From contig CATNEN010000025.1 of the NCBI GenBank assembly GCA_950097015.1, positions 1,519,001 through 1,583,000 of the forward strand: 64,000 bases of DNA. Direction: 5' to 3'. A program made the translations under genes and the position numbers. The notes under the pieces were generated by a model, which did not search any database, was not told where the DNA came from, and saw only the letters and a list, made by a program, of their open reading frames with translations. Origin of the DNA: Macrostomum hystrix. Its lineage: Eukaryota > Platyhelminthes > Macrostomidae. Positions within the stretch are counted from its first letter, which is position 1. Every line of letters starts with the position of its first letter. Of the stretch, positions 1-11,332 are shown in pieces.

Positions 1-489
1 TACAGCTGATGAGGCCAATTCTAGATCCTGTACCATTCCTTCGCAGTGTTTCGATCCGCCTCACAAGCCTACTCGCGCACGGTCAGATCCCATTCCTGAT
101 CTCATCCTCAGCCCGTCAAAGAATCCTTTCTACAGCAACGCGCGGCTCATTTTCCGGGGCTAGCTAGTCGATTTCTTTTCAATGCCATTTCAAATTAGGG
201 AATTTTTGCTTTAGCTGACTGGTTTTTACGTGTCAAGCCGGTCAACTCAAATTGTGCTCGTCTTCATGAGCTCACTGTAATTAACGGAACTAGCCATCCG
301 GAATTGCATTTCTAACTAAAAAGTGCATTCGAAGATTCTAAAGCTGTAATTAAATATTTAAATTATTCAAATGTGAAAGTAAATTCTCAAACTGAAACAG
401 AAGAATGAGGGAACGGTAGGTAAATAGGGAGTGAGATGGTTGCGTGGAGTTAGGATTGTGGAGTGAGAAGTGTATGCAGTGAAGTATTG

Positions 490-965
490 TAAAATGAGAC
501 AGATTTGGAGTGAGGTGGGTGTGGCGTGAGGTGGTTGTGTAGTGAGGTGGTTGTGGAGTGAGGTGGTTGTGGGTGATGTGGTTGTGGAGTCAGGTGGGTG
601 TGGCGTGAGGTGGTTGTGTAGTGAGGTGGTTGTGGAGTAAGGTGGTTGTGGAGTGAGGTGGGTGTGGCGTGAGGTGGTTGTGGAGTGAGGTGGGTGTGGC
701 GTGAGGTGGTTGTGGAGTGAGGTGGGTGTGGCGTGAGGTGGTTGTGGAGTGAGGTGGTTGTGGAGTGAGGTGGTTGTGGCGTGATGTGGGTGTGGCGTGA
801 GGTGGTTGTGGAGTGAGGTGGGTGTGGCGTGAGGTGGTTGTGGAGTGAGGTGGTTGTGGAGTGAGGTGGTTGTGGAGTGATGTGGTTGTGGAGTGAGGTG
901 GTTGTGGAGTGAGGTGGTTGTGGAGTGAGGTTTTTGTGGAGTGAGGTGGTTATGGTGTGGAGAGG
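490..965. repeat. 16-bp G-rich minisatellite (GTGAGGTGGTTGTGGA type)
   Basis: The 16-base unit GTGAGGTGGTTGTGGA alternates with a variant reading GGGTGTGGCGTGAG, giving a partial 32-base double unit. About 29 copies are present. The plus strand is almost free of C. The array lies just downstream of the calmodulin-like exon in its transcription direction, so it is probably intronic. Bases 1-489 show nothing recognisable. Confidence 0.9.
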
Positions 966-1071
966 CTTGTTGCAGAATGGATGAAAATTATGCTTGTATG
1001 TCTTTCAGAGAATCGTCACTCAAAAAAGCATTTTTCAAAGCGATTTCAAAGCAGGATTAAAGTGTGCTCAC

Positions 1072-1459
1072 CATCCTCATCCACTTGTCGCATCATGTCC
1101 TGCAGCTCATCGGCGCTCGGGAACTGACCCAGAGTCTTCATCACCTCGCCCAGCTCCTCGGCGCTGATGCTGCCGTCACCGTTCTTGTCGAACAGGGCGA
1201 AAGATTCGCGAATCTCTGCGCGGGAGGTTAAGAGTAAGACTATGCTCAAAGCTATAGACTGCTGAGCTGAGATAGGAGCCTGAGCACACGCACAGGAGAT
1301 ACGTACGCAGGCTGTCTACAGGTGCACATCAGCCTGATCAAGGACACTGGTTGCACATCAATCCTTCAAGCCTTCTTGCAGCAGCGAAGGAACCAGCTAG
1401 TATAAAAAAGTGCACAGCTCATACTCACCAGCCAGTTGACTGTCCGTCAGCTTCTTGGC
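1072..1459 (-). CDS. Calmodulin-like EF-hand protein, partial (two internal exons)
   Basis: Two minus-strand exons encode the N-terminal part of a calmodulin-family Ca2+ sensor. Exon A is 1459-1429 (acceptor ATTGCAG, donor GTGAGT) and reads AKKLTDSQLA, the calmodulin N-terminal helix. Exon B is 1216-1072 (acceptor CGCGCAG, donor GTGAGC) and continues in frame with EIRESFALFDKNGDGSISAEE, a complete EF-hand 1 loop (D-x-N-x-D-x-S-x5-E), followed by the linker helix up to VDEDG at the start of loop 2. The frame is kept across the splice (phase 1). The initiator exon was not found. Animal calmodulins often have an intron directly after ATG, so it may be tiny. EF-hands 2-4 must lie beyond the window's left edge. 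The protein is closer to calmodulin than to troponin C in spacing but is divergent. Confidence 0.85.
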
Positions 1460-1499
1460 CTGCAATCAATCAACACAATCATATGCGTGATGCTGAGTG

Positions 1500-2500
1500 A
1501 GTGAAGGTAAGAGATACTCTCAGTTGAGTTGATTCAGTTGAGAAATTCTGAATCAGGACAAGACAAAGTTCCCGCGGCTTATTTTATACACCTTTTTCAA
1601 TCCTCGATTTCTCTGCCTTTCACGACCCATTCAATCGACTTTCTACTTATATTGTTTGCTCTCTGGAATTGTCTAGAAATTTTCCCGCTCTCTGTGAAGC
1701 TCCGGTCCGAATCTCTGACTTCTATGAGAGTCTGCAAACAAAACGTCCCAACATTCTCCGCCCAGTTCCCATTTCCGATTTCCTGTGGAAAAACAGCATT
1801 GACTTAAACGCATCGAGGTATAACTGGTAGAAGAATTGCTGGCATTTTGAGCATATGTTGAGTCTTGTGGATGATTGGCATAGCGCCAAGAGGTCCTTGA
1901 GCTCGAATTCGCGGCGAGGCCACATTTATTTGAGACTGGGAGTGTGCAGAATTGCATCCTCGCTGGCTACGGTCTACTTTCTCTACTAGATGATTTATCA
2001 TTCGTCAATGCAGTGACATGGACTCTGAGAGTGGTAAACTGACTTTTAAAACAATTCGCATTTTATCCTCATTTAAATAACAATAGTGTTTATGGCCAAG
2101 TTGGTACCAAAGAATCTAAATTAGAATATTTTTATCAATACCTCTACTAAATACTCCTCAGGCGGGATATTAACACTCGGGAATGATTTACAGTCAGTAG
2201 GAGACTGTCTCTGTCTCTATCTTTTACGCACGTTTCCGACCGCCGTCTACAGCGGCTGATAAGCGCCTGTCAGAAGCAAACTTCTAAATTAGCCGCCACG
2301 GGGCGGCAGAGTGATATAATTTATGGCCCTGTGTGAGTCCGTTGGCCAGCGAATGCTGCCTCTATAGCCCGAGTAGTTCTGGCTTTTTAGAACAACTCTT
2401 AAATTTACTCGGCTTTGCTAAATGCGGTGTGCTGTAAAATAGCAGTTTGTCACAGCCAAAATCCACCTATCACTGCTTTCCTTACGCTCTTTACATAATA
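1500..2500. other. Non-coding stretch, no feature recognised
   Basis: Mixed AT-rich sequence upstream of the calmodulin-like exons. Short overlapping ORFs on both strands show no family resemblance and no matched splice sites. The missing first exon of the calmodulin-like gene may be here, but no ATG followed by a good donor was found. Confidence 0.5.
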
Positions 2501-2502
2501 TC

Positions 2503-4762
2503 CTGCCACTCTCTACCTGCTACTCTCTTCCTGCCACTCTCTTCCTGCCACTCTCTACCTGCCACTCTCTACCTGCCACTCTCTACCTGCCACTCTCTAC
2601 CTGCCACTCTCTACCTGCAACTCTCTACCAGCAATTATCTACCTGCAATTGTCTACCTGCCACTCTCTACCTGCCACTCTTTTCCTGCCACTCTCTACCT
2701 GCCACTCTCTTCCTGCCACTCTCTACCTGCCACTCTCTTCCTGCCACTCTCTTCCTGCCACTCTCTACCTGCCACTCTCTACCTGCCACTCTCTTCCTGC
2801 CACTCTCTACCAGCAATTATCTACCTGCCACTCTCTACCAGCAATAATCTACCTGCCACTCTCTACCTACAATTATCTACCTACAATTGTCTACCTGCCA
2901 CTCTCTACCTGCCACTCTCTTCCTGCCACTCTCTTCCTGCCACTCTATACCTGCCACTCTATACCTGCCACTCTCTATCTGCCACTCTCTACCTGCCACT
3001 CTATACCTGCCACTCTCTATCTGCCACTCTCTACCTGCCACTCTCTACCTGCCACTCTCTACCTGCCACTCTCTACCTGCCACTCTCTACCTGCCACTCT
3101 CTACCTGCCACTCTCTACCTGCAACTCTCTTCCTGCCACTCTCTACCTGCAACTCTCTACCAGCAATTATCTACCTGCAATTGTCTACCTGCCACTCTCT
3201 ACCTGCCACTCTTTTCCTGCCACTCTCTACCTGCCACTCTCTTCCTGCCACTCTCTACCTGCCACTCTCTTCCTGCCACTCTCTTCCTGCCACTCTCTAC
3301 CTGCCACTCTCTACCTGCCACTCTCTTCCTGCCACTCTCTACCAGCAATTATCTACCTGCCACTCTCTACCAGCAATAATCTACCTGCCACTCTCTACCT
3401 ACAATTATCTACCTACAATTGTCTACCTGCCACTCTCTACCTGCCACTCTCTTCCTGCCACTCTCTTCCTGCCACTCTATACCTGCCACTCTCTATCTGC
3501 CACTCTCTACCTGCCACTCTATACCTGCCACTCTCTATCTGCCACTCTCTACCTGCCACTCTCTACCTGCCACTCTCTATCTGCCACTCTCTACCTGCCA
3601 CTCTCTACCTGCCACTCTCTACCTGCCACTCTCTACCTGCAACTCTCTTCCTGCCACTCTCTACCTGCAACTCTCTACCAGCAATTATCTACCTGCAATT
3701 GTCTACCTGCCACTCTCTACCTGCCACTCTTTTCCTGCCACTCTCTACCTGCCACTCTCTTCCTGCCACTCTCTACCTGCCACTCTCTTCCTGCCACTCT
3801 CTTCCTGCCACTCTCTACCTGCCACTCTCTACCTGCCACTCTCTTCCTGCCACTCTCTACCAGCAATTATCTACCTGCCACTCTCTACCAGCAATAATCT
3901 ACCTGCCACTCTCTACCTACAATTATCTACCTACAATTGTCTACCTGCCACTCTCTACCTGCCACTCTCTTCCTGCCACTCTCTTCCTGCCACTCTATAC
4001 CTGCCACTCTATACCTGCCACTCTCTATCTGCCACTCTCTACCTGCCACTCTATACCTGCCACTCTCTATCTGCCACTCTCTACCTGCCACTCTCTACCT
4101 GCCACTCTCTATCTGCCACTCTCTACCTGCCACTCTCTACCTGCCACTCTCTACCTGCCACTCTCTACCTGCAACTCTCTTCCTGCCACTCTCTACCTGC
4201 AACTCTCTACCAGCAATTATCTACCTGCAATTGTCTACCTGCCACTCTCTACCTGCCACTCTTTTCCTGCCACTCTCTACCTGCCACTCTCTTCCTGCCA
4301 CTCTCTACCTGCCACTCTCTTCCTGCCACTCTCTTCCTGCCACTCTCTACCTGCCACTCTCTACCTGCCACTCTCTTCCTGCCACTCTCTACCAGCAATT
4401 ATCTACCTGCCACTCTCTACCAGCAATAATCTACCTGCCACTCTCTACCTACAATTATCTACCTACAATTGTCTACCTGCCACTCTCTACCTGCCACTCT
4501 CTTCCTGCCACTCTCTTCCTGCCACTCTCTACCTGCCACTCTCTACCTGCCACTCTCTTCCTGCCACTCTCTACCAGCAATTATCTACCTGCCACTCTCT
4601 ACCAGCAATAATCTACCTGCCACTCTCTACCTACAATTATCTACCTACAATTGTCTACCTGCCACTCTCTACCTGCCACTCTCTTTCTGCCACTCTCTAC
4701 CTGCCACTCTCTACCTGCCACTCTCTTCCTGCCACTCTCTACCTGCCACTCTCTACCAGCAA
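2503..4762. repeat. 14-bp minisatellite CTGCCACTCTCTAC with higher-order structure
   Basis: About 160 copies of CTGCCACTCTCTAC and variants (TTCCTGCC, ATACCTGCC, CAGCAATTATCTAC, TACAATTATCTAC). The variants recur in blocks: the landmark TACAATTGTCTACC appears near 2885, 3417, 3935 and 4467, which are 532, 518 and 532 bases apart, or 38, 37 and 38 units. This shows block duplication of a higher-order repeat. Because 14 is not divisible by 3, all three plus frames stay open; the resulting 736-codon and shorter ORFs are repeat translation rather than genes. Confidence 0.95.
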
Positions 4763-5620
4763 AAATGTATCTCTACCACAGTGTATTCTGTGGTTTTACC
4801 TGCCACATGTAACTACCGAATTTCTGTATATTTCTGCGCCTATTTCAGTGTCGCACTGAATAGGGAAAACCCTGATCACGAACCAGAACGAATCTAAGCC
4901 TGCATCCCAGTGTAGCTATAAATTAGTAGCTGCCACACTTTGCAAATAAATATATATGTAAATGAGTAGACTATATAGTAGTGTATCGAAAGGGCTGCCA
5001 ATATGCTAACTGAATGAAGATTTAATTATTCCACCTCCACCGGTGTTTACTCTCCGTTTCCTGCTCCATCTCAAAATCCAACCTAATCTCTTTCTCTCTC
5101 TCTCTCTTTAATCTCGCCGTCTCTCTTATCTAAGTTGGCCAGCTTGAACTTAATATAATCTTATATTATTAAGCCTGGCCGTTTTGTCCGACGATAAGGT
5201 CCAAGATTTTCAACAGTCTTATCTATTTTAGTTGCCTACTTCACAGTATGGTGGCACCGTTTACATGTACACACACCAAATATAGTATATATTAATAATA
5301 TACACACGCATATATGAAAATGAGATTTGAGCCGCCTGTCAGTCCAACTTCCGTCTGTGCTCCAAGCCTCTTAAAGGTTGATTCGGTGGATTTTTTTGCC
5401 CAGTTTTAAAAGGTGATGAAAGAAGTTCACTTTGAAGAGGCTAAATCAGGTGCTTCATGGTGGGCTGTTTTTCCAGGAAGCAATAATAAGCACCTCTGTG
5501 TTGAAGATGCCCGTTAGAAATTGCTGCTTTTCGGTTGAAGCACTATTATTAAAAATTGCTTATATTAAAAACTACTACCGATTAGGATTTCTGAGCCATC
5601 ACCTGTTCTTTTTTAATGTA
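4763..5620. other. Non-coding stretch with short TC microsatellite
   Basis: Unique AT-rich sequence between two arrays. It contains a short (TC)n run near 5090-5107 and nothing else that can be assigned. Confidence 0.5.
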
Positions 5621-5621
5621 A

Positions 5622-7420
5622 TGAGATGAAATGGGATGGATGGAATCGAATGGGATGGGATGGATTGGGATGGATTGGGATCGATTGGGATGGAATGGGA
5701 TGGATTGATATCAAATGGGATGAATTGGAATGGAATGGGATGGATTGGTATCGAATGGGATGGATTGGTATCCAATGGGATGAATTGGGAACGAATGGGA
5801 TGGATTGGGAACGAATGGGATGGATTGGGAACGAATGGGATGGATTGGGATGGAATAGGATGGATTGGGATGGATAGGGATCGATTGGGATGGAATGGGA
5901 TGGATTGGGATCGATTGGGATGGAATGGGATGGATTGGTATCGAATGGGATCGATTGGGATTGATTGAGATGGAATGGGATGGATTGGTATCCAATGGGA
6001 TGAATTGGGAACGATTGGGATGGATTGGTATCGAATGGGATGGATTGGGTCGATTGGGATGGAATGGGATGGATTGGTATCGAATGGGATGGATTGGTAT
6101 CCAATGGGATGAATTGGGAACGAATGGGATGGATTGGGATCGATTGGGATGGAATGGGATGGATTGATATCAAATGGGATGAATTGGAATGGAATGGGAT
6201 GGATTGGTATCGAATGGGATGGATTGGTATCCAATGGGATGAATTGGGAACGAATGGGATGGATTGGGAACGAATGGGATGGATTGGGAACGAATGGGAT
6301 GGATTGGGATGGAATAGGATGGATTGGGATGGATAGGGATCGATTGGGATGGAATGGGATGGATTGGGATCGATTGGGATGGAATGGGATGGATTGGTAT
6401 CGAATGGGATCGATTGGGATTGATTGAGATGGAATGGGATGGATTGGTATCCAATGGGATGAATTGGGAACGATTGGGATGGATTGGTATCGAATGGGAT
6501 GGATTGGGTTGATTGGGATGGAATGGGATGGATTGGTAACGATTGGGATGGAATGGGATGGATTGGTATGGATTGGGATCGAATGGGATGGATTGGGATG
6601 GAATGGGATGGATTGGTATCGATTGGGATGGATTGGGATCGATTGGGATGGATTGGTATCGATTGGGATGGATTGGTATCGATTGGGATGGAATGGTATC
6701 GATTGGGATGGATTGGGGTCGATTGGGATGGAATGGGATGGATTGGTAACGATTGGGATGGATTGGGGTCGATTGGGATGGAATGGGATGGATTGGTAAC
6801 GATTGGGATGGAATGGGATGGATTGGTATGGAGCGGGAACGAATGGGATGAATTGGGATAGAATGGGATGGATTGGTATCAAATGGGATGGATTGGGATC
6901 GATTGGGATGGAATGGTATCGATTGGGATGGATTGGTATCGATTGGGATGGATTGGTATCGATTGGGATGGATTGGGATCGATTGGGATGGATTGGGATC
7001 GATTGGGATGGAATGGTATCGATTGGGATGGATTGGGGTCGATTGGGATGGAATGGGATGGATTGGTAACGATTGGGATGGAATGGGATGGATTGGTATG
7101 GAGCGGGAACGAATGGGATGAATTGGGATGGAATGGGATGGATTGGTATCAAATGGGATGGATTGTGATCGATTGGGATGGAATGGTATCGATTGGGATG
7201 GATTGGGATCGATTGGGATAGAATGGGATGGGTTGGTATCGATTGGGATGGATTGGGATCGATTGGGATGAAATGGGATGGGTTGGTATCCAATGGGATG
7301 AATTGGGAACGGATGGGATGGATTGGGAACGAATGGGATGGATTGGGAACGAATGGGATGGATTGGGGTGGAATAGGATGGATTGGTATCAAATGGGATA
7401 GATTAGGATAAAATAGAATG
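5622..7420. repeat. GGATT/GGGAT/GGAAT pentamer satellite with 459-bp higher-order copy
   Basis: The array is built from the pentamers GGGAT, GGATT, GGAAT and GGTAT arranged mostly as 10- or 20-base units (for example GATGGATTGGGATCGATTGG). The block starting near 5711 is repeated nearly exactly 459 bases later, near 6170; further shorter block duplications occur at 6600-7120. Stops are absent in some minus frames, giving a false 597-codon ORF of S-I-P-I-H-P-type repeats. It degenerates at 7380-7440. Confidence 0.95.
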
Positions 7421-7439
7421 GTATAAAAGGGATAATATG

Positions 7440-8105
7440 TGATGCTTGTGTGAGGAGATCGGATGTTAACGGGATAGTACTCGTAGATGGTATGGAATTG
7501 AAGAGAAATAGGATGAAATTACAAAGAAATAGTATAGGATGGGAGAGAGATTGTGTGGGATTTGAAGAGAACAAGGCAGAAGTTGATATTATAGAAAATA
7601 GAATTCGCTCACCATTTCGCGCGATGTTAAAGTTGGCGCCAGGACGCAGAAAGTCTGTCTGAATCACATGTCTATGGGTTAATTTATTTTACTAAGGAAA
7701 TTCCGGAATTCAACCACTTCTGATTGGTTAGAAGGTCCATTTGAGGACGATTTCGTGGACCAATTATATTGCTCTACAGTTGAAAAAAAAAATTAACTTT
7801 CTCATTTTAAATGTGCAAATGCACACATTGCTGTCTACTGTTAGTAGCGTATTAGTATCAATAGCAGAAAACTAATCTTTTTTCAAACAAACAATGTGAA
7901 CCTCTAGTGACAGTACCTTGTTAAAGATTCCAAATCAAGAGTGTACCCACCAGTGATGCTGTTCAGATAAGTGAGTCATTAATAAAGTCATTTGGCTAAG
8001 GGAAAATCGAGGCGCTCACTGAGTGTACTTTTAAAGTCTAAGTACATAATTATGCATCAGCTAAAATTGCGTTCAATGATTTTGATAATGATTGATGATC
8101 AATGA
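7440..8105. other. Non-coding stretch, no feature recognised
   Basis: Unique sequence between two tandem arrays with short ORFs only. No repeat, splice-bounded exon or RNA gene is visible. Confidence 0.5.
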
Positions 8106-8106
8106 G

Positions 8107-8740
8107 TGTATCTGGAATTCAGTGAATCTGGAATTCAGTGAATCAGGAATTCAGTGAATCAGGAATTCAGTGAATCAGGAATTCAGTGAATCAGGAATTC
8201 AGTGAATCTGGAATTCAGTGAATCAGGAATTCAGTGAATCTGGAATTCAGTGAATCAGGAATTCAGTGAATCTGGAATTCAGTGAATCTGGAATTCAGTG
8301 AATCTGGAATTCAGTGAATCTGGAATTCAGTGAATCAGGAATTCAGTGAATCAGGAATTCAGTGAATCTGGAATTCAGTGAATCTGGAATTCAGTGTATC
8401 TGGAATTCAGTGAATCAGGAATTCAGTGAATCTGGAATTCAGTGAATAAGAAATTCAGTGAATCTGGAATTCAGTGTATCTGGAATTCAGTTAATCTGGA
8501 ATTCAGTGAATCTGGAATTCAGTGAATCTGGAATTCAGTGAATCAGGAATTCAGTGAATCAGGAATTCAGTGAATCAGGAATTCAGTGAATCAGGAATTC
8601 AGTGAATCTGGAATTCAGTGAATCTGGAATTCAGTGAATCAGGAATTCAGTGAATCAGGAATTCAGTGAATCTGGAATTCAGTGAATAAGGAATTCAGTG
8701 AATCAGGAATTCAGTGAATCAGGAATTCAGTGAATCTGGA
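8107..8740. repeat. 16-bp minisatellite GAATCAGGAATTCAGT
   Basis: About 40 copies of a 16-base unit alternating between GAATCAGGAATTCAGT and GAATCTGGAATTCAGT. Nearly every unit contains GAATTC, so it would release 16-bp fragments on EcoRI digestion. The core CTGGAATTCAG is close to palindromic. Single-base variants (GTATC, AATAAG, TTAATC) mark individual units. Confidence 0.95.
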
Positions 8741-9001
8741 ATCTGGGCCAGAATACACTCGTTTTATTTCGCTTTCGTCAGTGGTATCTATATCTAATAC
8801 TCGTGCCTCAGTGCAACGTCATTCTTAGATTACTGCTGACTGATAAGCATCTAAAGTCAAGTTATATATTAATTTGCACAGGTCACATGACTCTGGATAG
8901 TAAATAAAAACTCAAAAAGATTAAAAGTAAACGATAGCAACTGGCAACCGGTAAGTACGAGCTAGAACCAACGGCATTTTCTCATTTTTACGCCAAAAAC
9001 G

Positions 9002-9325
9002 ATGAGCGGAACAGTCCTGTTTCATCTGGCCCTGAGGGTCGGCGTCGCTGTGTCACGCTCCGGTTCTATTGATACTGTCTGGAACAGGCTTGGCTCTCGG
9101 CGACTTAGCCGCGCCGGCGGCTCTTATAGGCAAGCGGTTGACGGCTACGGAGTCACTCCGACAAGCCGGCCCTTTGAGCTTTGCGATAATATTCCAGCAG
9201 CAGGATTTGCGGCTTCCTTGTCAGATGTGCTGCGTATCCAACAGCACCGGCTTAAGGTGACTGCCCGTCTAATTAGAGAACTTGACTGCTATTGTACGCA
9301 TGCAAGAATGATGCAGAATTACTGA
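9002..9325 (+). CDS. Unassigned ORF, 107 codons (doubtful)
   Basis: A GC-rich island in AT-rich surroundings holds an ORF starting ATG at 9002 and ending at 9325. The product is Arg/Ser-rich, without recognisable domain, signal peptide or membrane segment. A second frame is also open over 9069-9260, so the coding frame is not certain. A possible donor (AAG|GTGACT) lies near 9255. It could be an exon, a decayed element or chance; the base composition is the only support. Confidence 0.2.
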   Translation: MSGTVLFHLALRVGVAVSRSGSIDTVWNRLGSRRLSRAGGSYRQAVDGYGVTPTSRPFELCDNIPAAGFAASLSDVLRIQQHRLKVTARLIRELDCYCTHARMMQNY

Positions 9326-9847
9326 CAGACTTTTGCAACCAAGGGGTTACTTTGAGCTAATAACTCATTTTAATTACTCGTACTTTTGGCTAAGAAATGA
9401 CTCATCATTGTCAGGTGGGCCAGTTCTTAATTTCTATCGAAATGTATAATATTGAAAATTTAAATTTAAAGGCATTGTAAATAGATTGGCTGTACAAACA
9501 ATAGTATTTACATATCATAGCTATCAAACAAGTATCTAAAGCCTTCAGAACATGCTCAAGTATTTAGTTTATGAAGCAAATAAGCCATGAAGCTGAATAC
9601 TATGATTAAAGCTTTTTACGAAATGAAGTTAAATAAATTATTACTGTTTAATAAAATGACAGTATTTACGCTCGTATACATGGACATTTGATTGATACAC
9701 ACGTCTAAATATCGAACTTAGGGACCGTGGTGCGAGAGGCAAACGCGTTGCCACTGACCTAAATTACAATATATAAATAATGTTATTACGGTAACAAGGA
9801 AGTCTACTATATAATATTAATCGATTGCACCTGCTCCGATTGGGCCA

Positions 9848-10082
9848 CATGTGCAGCCGACAGAACAGCCGCAGCTATAGCGTTCAGTTCTAGGACTGGG
9901 GGGACGCCACACCCACCTCAATTACCCCCAGCTAATGCTAGCTCGTAGTACCCATTTAGCAGCTGGGTGAACTGAATCGATGCAGAGTTAAGTGTCTTGC
10001 TAAATGGACACAAATTGTTCCAGTGGAGTCAGGAATCGAACCCCCGACCTTTAAATTATGATTCCGACGCTCTAACGACATG
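9848..10082 (-). mobile_element. tRNA-derived SINE, copy A
   Basis: Read on the minus strand this begins with GTTAGAGCGTCGG, followed by GGTTCGATTCC (a perfect pol III B box), then ACTCCACTGGAACAA, TTGTGTCC, CAGCTGCTAAATGGGTAC and GCTGCGGCTGTTCTGTCGG. The same order of blocks recurs at 14526-14768 and 20995-21258. The A-box region is mutated (TCGTTAGAGCG), so the copy is probably inactive. Confidence 0.85.
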
Positions 10083-10186
10083 GAAGATTGATCATTGATC
10101 ATATATACAGTATTTACACAATCTGAGTCACACCAAGCTGTTGTTAAATTGAGCATACAAATACACAGCTGGAAACTATTTTAAAG

Positions 10187-10555
10187 TTACGAACTAGCAT
10201 CTCTTTGCTGGCGCCGATCTTTGGCAATGAAATGCAGGACCTGGCTGCCTAGCCCCTTTACAACGCGATGCAGCTGTGTCAACGAATTCGTGCGGGTCGA
10301 GGTTTCGTTGCCTCCAGTGGCGCCAGCTAAGTCATCTACGAAGCCACTGTCATTGGACTGAATCCAGGCGTCGGAGTCGCCATCCGATGGGACACTGGCA
10401 TCGTTTGTCACATTGCAAACAGAATCCTCAACTTCCTTGCCGTGGCCAAGATCCGAAGAGCATGTCGACGATGTCAATTGATCGTCTGTGCCAACCTCCG
10501 GGTGGTTGTCAGCGTTGTTGAATTCGGTAGCCAGAATTTTCTTGACCGGTTTTTC
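10187..10555 (-). CDS. Unidentified C-terminal exon, 122 codons
   Basis: The minus-strand frame stays open from an acceptor at TTCTGCTCATTCAAG (exon from 10555) to TAG/TGA-type termination at 10187-10189. The reading is acidic and Ser/Asp/Asn-rich, with DSDAWIQSNDSGFVDDLAG in the middle and a helical basic end containing QLHRVVKGLGSQVLHFIAKD. Codon third positions are GC-rich compared with the flanks, as in the confirmed genes of this window. I do not recognise the family. The rest of the gene would lie to the right on the minus strand, but no matching upstream exon was found, perhaps because the LINE and repeats intervene. Confidence 0.45.
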   Translation of the reverse strand, partial: EKPVKKILATEFNNADNHPEVGTDDQLTSSTCSSDLGHGKEVEDSVCNVTNDASVPSDGDSDAWIQSNDSGFVDDLAGATGGNETSTRTNSLTQLHRVVKGLGSQVLHFIAKDRRQQRDASS

Positions 10556-10663
10556 CTTGAATGAGCAGAAAATTATAGTCCCGGTCTCTCAGACTGGTCA
10601 CTGGTCACTGGAACATATTCAGGTTCAGGTACTATATGCCTTCATAAATTTACTACCTTAATT

Positions 10664-11174
10664 CAGACGGATTTTCCTTGGCATAGCCATGGCTTAACCT
10701 TGGGAAACCCCTCCTGTACTTGTGTACAGTGTGCGCAGCCAAGTGACGCTTCTTTTAGTGTACATATGCTGCTTAATTTACATGGCTATACAAATTCAGC
10801 GCTCACTGATGCTGTTAGCAGTGGCGTAGCCGGGAATTTCAATTGGGGGAGGCCGGGTTGGCCTGGCTGGCCATGCCTCATTTCCATAGACACTTTGCAC
10901 ATACAACAGTGCCACGCGGCATGCCACACCATAGTGATGGCCAATGTCCCAATCCCAATGTTATGTTATATACGCGCAGAAAGAATGCATTAATACTCGT
11001 ATATTCAGGTACTCGTATATTCACGTATATTCGTATATGCGTTAAATTTTCTTGCCTTGCTAATACGAGCTATTTAGACAGATTTTCCTTGGTATTGCCA
11101 TGGCTTAACCTTGGAAAACCCCTCCTGTACTTGCGTGCGCAGCCAAATAAAGCTTCTATTAGTGTACATATGCA
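10664..11174 (+). repeat. Pair of diverged ~100-bp direct repeats
   Basis: 10664-10772 and 11079-11174 share GATTTTCCTTGG, CCATGGCTTAACCTTGG, AAACCCCTCCTGTACTTG, TGCGCAGCCAA and TTAGTGTACATATGC in the same order, about 410 bases apart, with roughly 80-85 percent identity by eye. They may be remnants of a dispersed element or an old tandem duplication. Confidence 0.7.
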
Positions 11175-11332
11175 GCTTTTAGAATAGCTGTAAGACCTAC
11201 GAACTACTACTTGCAGTAGAGAAGAAAGTAGGTCATTATAAACTCTTGGATTTTGGAATTAAAGTCTGAGAATAGCCAGAGGTAAGAGATACAAGCTATC
11301 TAGGACTCAAATGTAAGTTAAGGCGGAGAAGA

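Noticed and set aside
2447-4897. Plus-strand ORFs up to 736 codons (LSTCHSLPATLYLP repeats)
   Set aside because: All three frames are open because a stop-free 14-bp unit cycles through frames; this is repeat translation.
5599-7392. 597-codon minus-strand ORF (SIPIHPN-type repeats)
   Set aside because: Translation of the GGATT/GGGAT pentamer array; no unique sequence is included.
8107-8740. CRISPR array
   Set aside because: Units are contiguous with no spacers; the genome is eukaryotic. The same reasoning removes the other short-unit arrays.
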